DNA of 64,000 bases from the NCBI GenBank assembly GCA_033439255.1, contig CM065885.1, forward strand, positions 806,001-870,000. The letters are read 5' to 3'. The notes beneath the pieces were generated by a model. The model saw only the letters and a program-made list of their open reading frames with translations, ran no database searches and was not told the DNA's origin. Below are positions 20,069-30,529 of this stretch, piece by piece. The position numbers and the translations under genes are program-made. Origin of the DNA: Hericium rajendrae (taxonomy: Eukaryota; Basidiomycota; Agaricomycetes; Russulales; Hericiaceae). The stretch's first letter is position 1; every line of letters begins with the position of its first letter.

Positions 20069-20939
20069 GATGGACCAGCGTGAGAGTAGAAAGGGCAGTC
20101 CACTGTATGGAACGACGGTGTAGTTGAGAGTTGGGAAGGAGAGAAGATTGAGGTCGAGACGAAAGATACAGGGGTCTTTTAAGCGATACAGAAAGTTATT
20201 GTTCTTGAAACAGGCCCACTCAGGCGTTGAAGGTGGCCGCGGCGCGTGGCACGCTAGGTCAAAGCGTCGGGATCAATGCGGAAGTTCCACGCCAAAGCGG
20301 GACAGCTCAGGCCACCTGTTATACAAAGTTCTTGATGTATATGACAGTCTAAGCTGAAAAATGCGATGTCAGTTACACCGGCCAACAGTGATGATGGTGG
20401 CAGGGAGAGAGATGGAGACGGCGTGGCTCACGGCGCTGATGCACCGATAAGGCGTATCCGGCGCTTGCCGAAGGACGCGTCGCGTTGCCTATCCCGTGAC
20501 CGTAATTTCCTCTCAGCTGCCACTCTCCCACGCTCAGGCCATTTGAGAGCTTTGTAGTTTCACGCTCGTGCCACCTGGTCAAAGCACGTACCCTTAGTTT
20601 AACGGTTCAAGGGATTGAAGCTGAAGGAGAAAGGCGGGTGGATGCATCCCCAAAGCGCTGGAACTGAAACCTGTCTTGAGTCGACGTGATGTGATTGCAT
20701 CGACCATTCCCATTCATCAGACGCTCAGTATACACCAGAGTCATGAATTGACATGCATGATATGGACCTATGAATGATCCCTGTTGAGTCAAGATTCTAA
20801 ATCCATGAAGAGCAACCTACTGCTTCAAAAAACAAATTGAAGCGACGTGTTCATCGTCCTACAACGCATCAGTACAAGATAAATCCAAATAAATACCGTT
20901 ACAGCCAAGTTACGATGCTGAAAACAAGAATGACAATAT
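20069..20939. other. Intergenic, between two minus-strand genes
   Basis: No gene or repeat recognised. It should hold the promoter of the gene ending at 20068 and the 3' flank of the rhodanese-like gene. Confidence 0.35.
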
Positions 20940-22049
20940 CTAGATGCTTAGACGTCCCGTCTGTGGCCATACCGGTGAAATCTCGATCGGCAGCGCCGCC
21001 TCCACCCACGCCTTGTACCCTCCATCAATATCCGTCGCGTTTAACAAGCCTAGTTCCTGCAACGCCGCCGCCGCCAATGAGCTCGTGTAACCCTCCTGGC
21101 ACAGCACAATCACTCGCAGGTCGTATCGGTTCGCTATCTCCAGCCGTCCATCCTCCACCTTCGCCCGCGGGTCAAAACGCCACTCGAGCACATTGCGCTC
21201 GATCACGAGCGAGCCCCGGATCCATCCGAACTGCTCGCGCTGTGCCTGCGGCCGAATGTCGACCAGCAGCACCGGCATCGGGATGCTGATGTCGTGCAGC
21301 TCATCGAACGCCTGCCGCGGCGTGATGCGCTGCAGGCGCGCCCGCGCCGTCCCGAGCATGTCGTTGATCGAGCGCGAGCCTGGCGGCGGGAGCGACGGGT
21401 CGATGAGCTGTTGTGCGCATTTCTGGACGACGTCCCAGAGCGCCGTCTCGTCGTACGGCGTCCAGCCGATGTCGTGTACACGCGCGATCCAGCGCGTGCC
21501 CTCGTCGTACAGTGCCTGTACGCGCCCGATGAACTTGGACGACGCAATTAGCACCGCGCGCTGCACCTGGATGGGCGAGGACCCGCAGAAGATCAGCGCT
21601 GTCGGCCCCGTCCCAGTCGTCGCGACCGCGAAGAGGTAGCTCTTGAGCGCCATCGTGCGCTGCAGGTGCCCGGCCACGATGCGCAGGAACTGCGCGTCGT
21701 CCTGCTTCGACAGCGTCAGCGCTACCGAGACCTTCGTGTCGTCGACCAGCTTGATCTTGCGCACAACGCGCACCGCGAGGCGCGCGGCGACCTCATCGCG
21801 GATGTCCTCGATCGTGCGCTGTGGCAACGGGTCGTAGATGGGGGAGGGTTTCGGCTCCAGCGTGGCGAATTTGGGTGAGAAAACGGGCGTCGTGATGCTG
21901 CTGTCGCTCATGGCCTCTCGGTGGTATGCCTGGAAGTTTTGGAAGGACAAGGGTCGCTCGCCGCGAGAGAGGGAGAGGCTATCGCGAGAGCCTGAAGAGG
22001 CCGCGGAGGACGAACGCGTGTGCGTCTTCCTGATAGTGCTTGTGGACAT
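20940..22049 (-). CDS. Rhodanese-domain protein with an unassigned N-terminal domain (369 aa)
   Basis: An intronless frame. The C-terminal 130 residues have the rhodanese pattern: LLVDIRPQAQREQFGWIRGS (the D-R...G-x-I-x-G-x block), an IERNVLEWRFDP segment, the active-site loop VLCQEGYTSSLAAAALQELG with catalytic Cys, and DIDGGYKAWVEAALPI at the end. These domains carry sulfur as persulfide or act in signalling. Residues 90-210 form a second compact domain (VSVALTLSKQDDAQFLRIVA, then TTGTGPTALIFCGSSPIQVQ), possibly a nucleotide- or ligand-binding fold; no family is assigned. The first 50 residues are Ser/Arg-rich and disordered. The substrate is not predictable. Confidence 0.75.
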   Translation of the reverse strand: MSTSTIRKTHTRSSSAASSGSRDSLSLSRGERPLSFQNFQAYHREAMSDSSITTPVFSPKFATLEPKPSPIYDPLPQRTIEDIRDEVAARLAVRVVRKIKLVDDTKVSVALTLSKQDDAQFLRIVAGHLQRTMALKSYLFAVATTGTGPTALIFCGSSPIQVQRAVLIASSKFIGRVQALYDEGTRWIARVHDIGWTPYDETALWDVVQKCAQQLIDPSLPPPGSRSINDMLGTARARLQRITPRQAFDELHDISIPMPVLLVDIRPQAQREQFGWIRGSLVIERNVLEWRFDPRAKVEDGRLEIANRYDLRVIVLCQEGYTSSLAAAALQELGLLNATDIDGGYKAWVEAALPIEISPVWPQTGRLSI

Positions 22050-22671
22050 TTATGTGAATTGAGAGGCTTGTGACACTGTAAGAAACTTTGATGGACAGTC
22101 TCCGGTATAAGATACGCACAAATGAGTGCGCGCTGTAAAGAGAGTTCGATATCAACCTAGTAGTCAACAATTCGCGCTGATCACACGTACTTATTCGCTC
22201 CGCTCTCGAACAAAGATGATTGTGGTATTTCTTCCGGGTTTCAAAAGGCAGAGAAAGGCATGGCACAGTAGCAGAATTGCCGATTCAACAAAGAAAGTGG
22301 GACCGTTTTGTGTTTTTGCAGCAAGTTGAAATTGAAGACGCCACGGATTCAATTCCGCCGGCCTCGGACAGTCCTCGGACGGGCCGCTACGTTCCGTCCA
22401 GGATCTTCGATCAACTGAACCTCCAAATTCTCACTGCGACGTTTGTTGCGTCTGCGAAGTTTCTGACGGCTATATCAAGTTCTACTACTAGTACTGTTGG
22501 ATCTCTTCATCTTCTCTATTGTCACCCCGTTTTCCTTCCGTGACGTATCAGGTTGTTACCTCGTAAGCTCCGCATATTTTCATACTTCATGTATTACCGA
22601 CCGATCCCATTGCAGCCCTGCAGAGACCCGAGTCGCCGTCGCAAGGTAGGCAGAAAAGCAAGAACTGGAAA
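22050..22671. other. Divergent promoter region
   Basis: This stretch separates the minus-strand rhodanese-like gene from the plus-strand F-box gene, so it should hold both promoters. No clear TATA pair or repeat was recognised. Confidence 0.4.
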
Positions 22672-24632
22672 ATGAATGATCAAGCCAATAGCGTATCCCG
22701 GTGCGTATCACAGACGATCAGCTACCCCTTGATTCTGACAACATCGCCGATTGCGTATTCAGTGCGGCAGAGTTTTGGTCGAACTTTGTCCAATCCCGTG
22801 TCGCTCATACACAGATAATATCCTATCGCGACCACCCCGACGTTGTTGCACAAGCTCGTCAGACGATCGATGATGAATTGGCTGCTATGCATTTGGCAAT
22901 GTGCTCTTTGCGCACGCATCGCAATACCCTTGCCCCGATTTCAGGCCTCCCCTCCGAAATCCTCGCTCGGATCCTACACTTCCATGCGATGGACCAACCA
23001 CCGTCTAGACACGACCTCGAAGAAGACCTCCCTGGAGGCCTAGGTTGGATTCGAGTGACCCATGTCTGCAGATTCTGGCGCGACGCAGGTCTTCACCATC
23101 CCTCGCTCTGGCGTAATGTCTCGACTGAGCTCGGTCTCAACTGGCTCGAATTGATGCTGGATCGCGCCAAATCCGTACCCCTATCATATAGTCACCTCAA
23201 CCGCGGAAAAGACAGCGAACGCTTCCTCACGCGCGTCCTACCCCGTCTATTGTTTCGCATCCGCTCTTTGTCTGTTTCGGACGAGCTCAACGCCATCAAT
23301 ATCGCTACACAGTTATTGAATTCTCCGGCACGAATTCTTCATACATTGGAGTTGACTACAAAATACGGCTGCGGTAATCACACCACTCTACCGGAAGACA
23401 TCCTCGCGAACAACGCACCCGAGCTTTGTCGGCTGCATCTCAATGGTATCAACATCTCGTGGTCGGCACCCATTCTTCGTGGCTTGAAACACCTCCGTCT
23501 CGAACATGACAGTTATCACGACGAGGACAGTGCCATCATCCCATCATTCAAGGACTTTTTCTGTGCCATCAACGGGATGCCTAACCTACAAATGCTACAT
23601 CTTGCGTATATTTTGCCTTCGAGACCTGCTGATCGTAGTGCAGATAAGTGCACTGCCCAATTACCACATCTGCAGAGTTTGGCCTTCATTGATGATGGCG
23701 ACAAATGCCTTGACGTTCTCAAGCGGCTTGACATCCCTCCTTCTTGCCGACTTCAGCTTGGATGTGCATACCCTTTACAGACAAGGCCGGATGATGATAT
23801 TGAAGATGATGACGAAGAAGACCCAGAAATTAGCCTCAGGCTGCCAGAATTCCTCCCTCGCTTGTGCGGCCACTTCCCTGCGAACGCGGACCCATTCCAT
23901 ACCCTTTCCGTCTTTTACAATGACGATGGTGAGACAATCGGTCTCAAGCTATGGCGGACGAGCAGTGTTGCCAACTCGAGTGCTTTCCATCCTGCGCACG
24001 ATCCCGATCTATTCATCAGCATATGTCCGCCAACCGAGCACGAATATTTCCCAGAGCCCATCGAAGCCATGTGCGATATGCTTCCCCTTGACAACATCCG
24101 TGTCATCATTATTCGAGACTGCGAGCTCTCATTCGGTGATCATCAGTGGAAACGTCTTTTTATGACTAACTGCCAAGAAGTGAGAAACATTTTTGTGGAC
24201 AATCAGTCAGGTGCCGACAGTCTCTGCGAAGCCATGAGCCTTTCAGATGACGAGGCCATCCAAGAGGGAGATGAACAAGAAAGTGCCTCAACACAAGACC
24301 AGGTCTTCCTTCCGAATCTCGAATTGCTCGAGGTTGAATCAATCGACTTCAGACCCTACTATATGCCTTCCAACGGCGAGCTCGATGTCCTCGAGACGAA
24401 CCAATTGTATGTGAACATGTTTACGCAGCGCCGTATGATGGGCAAGGCCATCTCGACGATCCGACTCGGTAAGGGCTGCATCATTGATGCTGCCCGACTG
24501 GATGCACTCAAGGCCGTTATACACGTCGAATGGGATCCGGACGCTATCGAAGAGATACCAAAAGCCCCGCACGGTCTGCCTGAGGGAGTCGTCTATCCCG
24601 ACTACATCATGAATCATGAACAGGAAGAATGA
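22672..24632 (+). CDS. F-box-like protein (about 632 aa)
   Basis: A short first exon 22672-22700 (MNDQANSVS) joins after a 62-bp intron to 22763-24632; the same tiny first exon occurs in the two relatives at 25.9 and 53.3 kb. The F-box-like motif lies near residues 60-120 (ISGLPSEILARILHFHAMD, then LGWIRVTHVCRFWRDAGLHH and PSLWRNV). The rest is a long leucine-rich, LRR-like region typical of agaricomycete F-box families. Such proteins usually recruit targets to SCF ubiquitin ligases through Skp1; the target is unknown. An acidic stretch (DDDIEDDDEEDPE) lies near residue 370. Sequence is well diverged from the other two copies. Confidence 0.8.
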
Positions 24633-25529
24633 TTGCAATCTTGCGACGCCTGCGGTGGTCTCGAGGTGTCGAGAACTTTTAGTTGTAAGTTTCGAGTTCA
24701 CGTTTGGAGTGTATAGCTATCTGATTATGCTTTGTTATAGCCAGGCTTATACCCACGCTGCTCGCATACTAGTACTCTGGCTTTGTCTTTGCTTCTCGCC
24801 AGAGTCCAATATGTTCACAGTTTTCAATAGCATTGGTTAACAAGTTTTGTCATAATTTCTTTGTTCACGACGAAGCATAACCCAATCCGCCGTCAGCCGT
24901 TCACAATTACCAGATCCGTCTGCCAGTCCGTCGGAGAGGATAGACGTGAATTAGTCTGCACGTATCCGCTTCGTCGACGACCTCAGGTGAATCATCCTCC
25001 GCAGAACTAATGTCAAAATGTTGCGAACCCTTAAGTGGCCTAGCCTCAAGGATTGAGACCGATTGTGGATGCTAGTATCATGCGGGCTGAAATCGAAATG
25101 TCGGAATGGTGCACTTGAAGCTAAAGTTGATACGAGAGACACGTTCGAGTAAGGAACGGCTGTCTTTTCTACGAGATCGTGCTCAGCGCTCAGCAATGGA
25201 GGATACGCATAAAAATACGGCCATAAGGGCTTGTTCACCGTAGCTCTGATTGCAAAAGTACTCATGACTTTGAACCTGGCTTAGTGTATGAGTGGCAGCG
25301 GCAGATGCCGATGGGGCGCCCGAGCTGAGGCCTGCTGAGGCAGATGCATCCTGGTAAGTACTGGTAGATGCATCTTCAACAACGTCCAACTCTGAAGCTA
25401 GCTTTAGCTTCGACTTCAACGTGCCGACGCATTATCGACAGGGCCCATTCGTACCAATAGTCCTGATATAGTGATCAGCTTCAAAGACGTCGACATACCA
25501 GCGCGTAAGCCTTTTGTCACCCGAAAATT
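24633..25529. other. Intergenic; right part belongs to an inverted duplication
   Basis: No gene recognised. From about 25.18 kb the sequence matches, in inverse orientation, the region up to about 53.76 kb, so it is the outer part of the F-box inverted repeat. Confidence 0.5.
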
Positions 25530-25789
25530 CCCTTGCTTGCAAGGGTTATTGCACCCCCGAAATTGAAGCCTTGCCTGGCATTTGGGTGGCTGACACAGCC
25601 TTCGGCATCCGCAGCGACAGCGACCATTTCGAGCTCCGATACCTCTCCGATTCAAATAGCATTCACCTGCATCTGCAATATCACTGACAACTGCAAAATA
25701 CCTCTAACAAAAAGGGAGAAAGAAAGTGTCAAAAAAAAAAAACCTCCTCCCTAGCCTTCTGTGCATTGCCCATAATCAGCAAGCAAGGG
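25530..25789. mobile_element. MITE-like insertion with 11-bp terminal inverted repeats
   Basis: A 260-bp segment begins CCCTTGCTTGC and ends GCAAGCAAGGG, a perfect 11-bp inverted repeat. It is absent from the otherwise matching flank near 53.43 kb, which suggests an insertion after the duplication. It contains an A-run and no ORF. The target-site duplication is unclear (perhaps TT). Family not assigned. Confidence 0.5.
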
Positions 25790-25947
25790 TTCTGCCGACG
25801 CAAGGCGGCGCTTCCAAGTACGAAGTCAGCTCATGAACTCCGGGTGCTTGAAGCAGTGGGACGCACGCGTCGTAACATCTGTCATCGACCCAGAAGTCTG
25901 ACAGACTATCATCTCGCTCAAAGCAGCGAACACAGAGAGTGTGGTTA

Positions 25948-27982
25948 TGGACACCGCGTCGAACCACGGGCGAGCTAAGTTTGTGACTGTCTTACGATGT
26001 TATTTGTCTCTTCTGACAGTGTTTATAGCGCGCAGGAATTCTGGTCTAGATTCGTTTAACCTCGCATTGCTCATATCCAATCGCTGTCTCCTCTAGGCTC
26101 AACAAATCTCGTCAGGGATGCTCGCCAGACGCTGAATGACGAACTGGCTGCTATGCATGCTGCCATGTGCACCTTACGCACTCACCTTAATGCTTTGTCA
26201 CTTATGTCCAGTCTTCCCCCAGAAGTCCTTGCCCATATCTTCAAGCTCGTTGTTGCAAATATGAGGCCATTTCCATGGGTCGAGCTCTTTCGGAAGCGGA
26301 AGCATCTTGGATGGATTCGTACGATAACCCATGTCTGCAGACATTGGCGTGACATAGCTCTGTCGACTCCCATCCTTTGGTCGGATGTCGATGAACACCT
26401 AACTCCACAGTGGCGGAAGTTGATGATAAATCGTGCTAAGCGTTTACCTCTAACCATGGATCTGGGATCCTGCGACCCCGAAGAGAATGCCTTTCTCGCC
26501 AAGCATGCTTTTCATACGTGCGCACTCCTTATTTCGGCACCCCAGAGAGCCCTCAAGGACACTTGCAAGGCATTCACTTTTTCAGCAGATATCTTGGAGC
26601 ATTTGTCCTTGCGTGTTTCAGACAAAGCAGGCGGCAGGTCCGTCATAATGCTGCCTACGAATATCTTTGCTGGCCACACACCTTCCCTTCGCCGCGTCAC
26701 TCTATATGGCGTGGTTTTCTCATGGGGCGCGTCTATTTTCCGCAACTTGACACATTTATGGGTGTCTCTCTCGATTGATGCCTCCGTGCTACTCGTGTCA
26801 CAATATGCACGGCTTAACAGGACATATCCTACATCACAGTACGACCACTTTCTCGATGTCCTCGCCCACACATCCGCCCTCAAGACCCTTGAGCTCATTC
26901 ACTGCATTCCATCGAGATCCCTTCCTGCTGCAGAGCGCCTTCCCATCATCTTGCCTTGCTTAGAATTAATATCACTGGCAGACACGCTCAAAGCGTGTGT
27001 CGACGTCATCCAACACCTCACCATCCCAGCATCCGCGCGTTTCCTCCTTAAATGCACCGCTGACCCACATCCAATCGATGGCCTCGTCCGTTTTTTTGAT
27101 AGACATGCAAATGGGCGTGATATGCCGCCTCTCCTCACTCTTTTTGTCTCGCAATCTCATCTCTACCGGACCGACTACCTCACCATTGATCTCTGGCAGA
27201 CGCGCGGTCCTTCAATATCCTCTGAGACACGCATGGGATGCCGCCCGACAGAGCAGCCGTTCATCAGCATCGAGTTCCCTCCCTCACCCGATCCGTTGGA
27301 CCAATTGGAACGGCTCGGCGGTGCGCTTCCGCTCGAGGACCTACGCACCCTGAAAGTCGTCACAGACCCAGACAGCGCTTGGTTGGCTGAGGCGTGGATT
27401 GACATATTTGGGAGATGCAGGCGCGTCGAGCATCTCTCTGTTCAAGGTTGGAACGGGGTGTACCTTTGCAAGGCCCTTGCTCGCTCCGCCGACGGGGCAG
27501 CTTCCGCAGATGAGAGGGCCTTGTCGGCAGGGCATCCGCTGTTCTTCAGGCGACTCAAGTCGCTTGAGGTTTGCACTGCTGACCTCCTTTCCGACCCCGA
27601 GGGCACTGGCCGTCCCTGGATCAGCTCACTGAAATCCTGGCTGTCTATACGCGATGATATACTGAGCGCAGACCTTGTCGGCAGTGAAGACTTCAGCGAG
27701 GACCAATCTGGTGAGGGAGGCGTGGACGAGGACGTCGAGGACGATGGCAACTCTAGCAAAATCACCGAAGACAATCAAGGCATTGACCAGGACATCATCG
27801 CATCGCGCGGGGACATGGTCAGGCATGTCGATAACAGGCTCAAACGACTTCTGATTACGGATTGCTCAGTCATGGCAAAGCATGTGGAGCAGCTGAAGCC
27901 GGTTGTCCAAGAACTTGTGTGGGATCGCTGCGAGGGGATATGGGAGAGCGCGAGCGAAGATGACAATAACTATGACATATGA
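25948..27982 (+). pseudogene. F-box-like gene copy 2 with an early stop codon
   Basis: The first exon 25948-25979 (MDTASNHGRA), a 41-bp intron (25980-26020) and exon 2 correspond to the intact copy at 51257-53307. About 18 codons in, TAA replaces the CAA found in the other copy (FV* against FIQPR). After it the frame is open to 27982, with the F-box-like motif (MSSLPPEVLAHIFKLVVANM, then LGWIRTITHVCRHWRDIALS and TPILWSDV) and the leucine-rich region. Translation from a downstream ATG (26153) could still give about 609 residues including the F-box, so partial function cannot be excluded. Confidence 0.7.
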
Positions 27983-27994
27983 TTCATTTATAGT

Positions 27995-28590
27995 ACTCGT
28001 GTCTGCCATCCATCCATGCTTGACATGAAAACGTAGGCGAATGCAGACTCCGGGGAATTTACATAAGAACTTAGAATTAGAGGTAGCCTATGCGAGCATG
28101 ACAGCGATCTCGGAGCCTATTCAGAACCGCAGATATCATTGAATCCTGAGATACGGTGCTTTAGAGATCTTGGTAGAAAAGACTAGGCTACCCTCGTATT
28201 TGAAGTGACGGTCTGCAAACTTATGTCTGGTTGTCGCCGATCCCGCGTTGCTCCGGACTAACGAGGGAGTGTGTGATGGAACTGAAGGAGACTGTTCGAC
28301 ATCTTGTATCGTAGTAGTCCGAGAGCGAGACTTACATCTTGAGCTCCGCGAAAAATGCATCAAACGACTCACGTCTGTCATCCACCCACGCTCGACATGA
28401 AAGCGTCGATGAATACAGACCTCAGGAAATTTACAGAATTAAAGATCGCCTGTATGAGCGTGACGCGAGCTTGGAGCCTATTCAGATAAATCCTGAAATA
28501 TGGTGCTTTAGAGATCATGGTAGAAAAGACAAGGTTACCCCGCGTATTTGAAGTGACGGTCTGCAAATTTGTGTTTCTCGTTGTCGCTGG
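27995..28590. repeat. Two diverged direct copies of a segment of about 230-260 bp
   Basis: Sequence at about 27995-28250 is repeated at about 28365-28590. Shared blocks include GGAGCCTATTCAGA, ATGGTGCTTTAGAGAT (with a few changes), GGTAGAAAAGAC and GTATTTGAAGTGACGGTCTG. The offset is about 350-365 bp. No coding content recognised. It lies between the F-box copy and the Rab gene. Confidence 0.65.
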
Positions 28591-28995
28591 GCGATAATTT
28601 GTCACCCAGACATGGTGATGCAATGTCCGTATGTGTGACTTCGGTTACTACTTTGCGAAAGTCTGCGGATCAGGTGGTGGAATTCAACTGCTGCGCTTTA
28701 GCTGTATGATCATACTTACCATTCAGAAGGAAGTCCCTTGCAATTGCTATGTTTCGTCGTGGATGGACTCGCCACAGCTCATCATTCTTCCAATCATCTG
28801 GTTTCGGGAGGGAACAGCATCTTAGTAACGACCCAACGTCAGAATCATCAAGCGCTGCACTGAAGCAAAGACACTCTTCCTCTGCGAATGCATCAGAAAC
28901 TGGTATAGCATTAAAAAACCATGTCAAACCGCCCTCGCACAGCAGCATAAACCCATCAAACATCCGCTCTAACTTACACGTCCACACCGAGCACC

Positions 28996-29900
28996 TCAGC
29001 ACATACACCCGCCCTCCGCGCCCTGCTCCTGCGGCGCGCTCAGATCGATATGCCCCGGCATACTCCCCGCCCTGGCATCCGCCTCCGCCGCCCCCGCGAG
29101 CCGCTTCTTCGGGACCGCGGAGGCGTCCCACAGCGCGGGCGTGTCGATGATGCGCTCGACGACGCCGCGGAACGCGTCGCGCACGCCGACGGCCGTCTTT
29201 GCGGACGCCTCGACGAACAGCGAGTCCATGCGCGCGGCGAAGGCCGCTGCCTCCTCGGTGGGCACTTGTCGCGAGTATTCCTGTAGGCGTGGCATCAGTA
29301 TGGCCAGGCGGAGAGGAGGCAGGAGAGAGGGAGGAAAGGCGCACCTTGTCGAGCTTGTTCCCGACGACGATCTTGACGACTGCAGGGGAAACATATGTCT
29401 CCATCTCTGCGTACCACCGCGGGAGCGCGTCGAATGACTCGCGGTTCGCGACGTCGTATACTACACCCGGGCCGTCAGCACGCGGCACACGTACATATAG
29501 AACTGATAGGAGTCGCACCGAGGATGACGCCCTGCGCACCGCGGTAATACGACGACGTGATCGTGCGGAAACGCTCCTGGCCCGCCGTATCCTACAACGC
29601 GTCAACCCCAGCCTCGCACGCAAACCAGTCCCGACGCACCCATATGCTCAACTTGACCTTCTTCCCCCGCACCTCCATCTTATGCACCTACCGCCGCACC
29701 ATCAGCGCACGCGCACGCGCACGAGACGAGAAGCCCCGACGCACCCGGAAGTCGACGCCGATCGTCGCGCTCGCCTCGTCCTCGGGCAGCCACTGCTCGT
29801 CCGAGAAGCGCAGCAGCAGGCTGCTCTTCCCGACGGACGAGTTGCCGATGAGCAGCAGCTTCACGTTGATCGGCGGGGGCGCGGGACCGGTCGGGGGCAT
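28996..29900 (-). CDS. Rab-family small GTPase, Rab18-like, copy A (225 aa)
   Basis: Five exons in phase: 29900-29745, 29687-29640, 29591-29519, 29460-29345 and 29280-28996. All GTPase motifs are present: G1 GNSSVGKSS (residues 19-27), switch [10 protein letters not shown]3 [10 protein letters not shown]4 NKLDK and G5 EASAK. The protein ends GGCMC, a CXC double-geranylgeranylation signal that anchors Rabs to membranes. Length fits the family. Rabs of this kind act in ER, lipid-droplet or vesicle traffic; assignment to Rab18 is by general resemblance only. The M36 protease lies behind it on the same strand. A truncated second copy is at 43503-44214. Confidence 0.85.
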
Positions 29901-30529
29901 GGCGGGCTGTGTGCGTGCGTGGCGTGGATATTACTTGTGAGGTGAGGCCTGAGGTGCAGTGGCGTCGTTCGTCCGCGGCGCGCTAGATGAATCGCGTGGC
30001 GGCGGAGTACGAGTGTCGTTGGCGTTGGCGGCAAGGCTTAGAGGTGATTGTTTAGAGGAAGCGAGTGAGGAGAGCTTCGAACGGGGTGGGGTGGCATGTG
30101 GGGAGCAGAGTCGACATGCCGTTTGCGTACGGACGCGCTGCGGCGGCGGAGCGCGTAAAGCCACACACCTAAAACAGGCCCATAGTCCGCGCTCCTGCCT
30201 CGATTTCGAACAGATATCGATGTTTCTTGTATAAGAGTGTTTTCTATAGGGCAGCGAACTTACGAAAAAAAGGAAGAGACGAAACGACGGGATTACATGC
30301 TTATCATGTCTAATTATCGAATATCAACCCCCTCGGATTCCTCGAATCCCGAAGCTTTTGTTCTTTCGAGTTCAATCACAAATATCAAGAAAATCCACCT
30401 GAAATTGTACATCATAGCATATCCAAACCCATCATCTAACTATACTCATACAAACGCGACCGTCGCACGCGCAAACGTAGATCTAGCATGTATCATCGCT
30501 GTCACTCTAGGGTAACCAACTAGATAGGT
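29901..30529. other. Intergenic between Rab copy A and M36 copy A
   Basis: This holds the Rab 5' flank and the M36 3' flank. The same stretch recurs at 44215-44871 and, in part, at 43170-43440. No separate gene seen. Confidence 0.5.

Larger units (their letters stand above)
25180..27982 (+). repeat. Left arm of the F-box inverted duplication
   Basis: This segment matches 51257-53760 on the opposite strand: the 5' flank (shared blocks such as AAAGACGTCGACATACCAGC and GAAGTCAGCTCATGAACTCC), the short first exon, the intron and the F-box coding region. Divergence is moderate, well above that of the Rab/M36 copies. Confidence 0.75.

Noticed and set aside
20580-20630. Possible tRNA T-arm (GGTTCAAGGG)
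   Set aside because: No matching acceptor, D or anticodon arms nearby.
28670-28995. Open frame continuing beyond the Rab copy A stop
   Set aside because: Lies in a different frame after the CXC-stop; treated as 3' flank.
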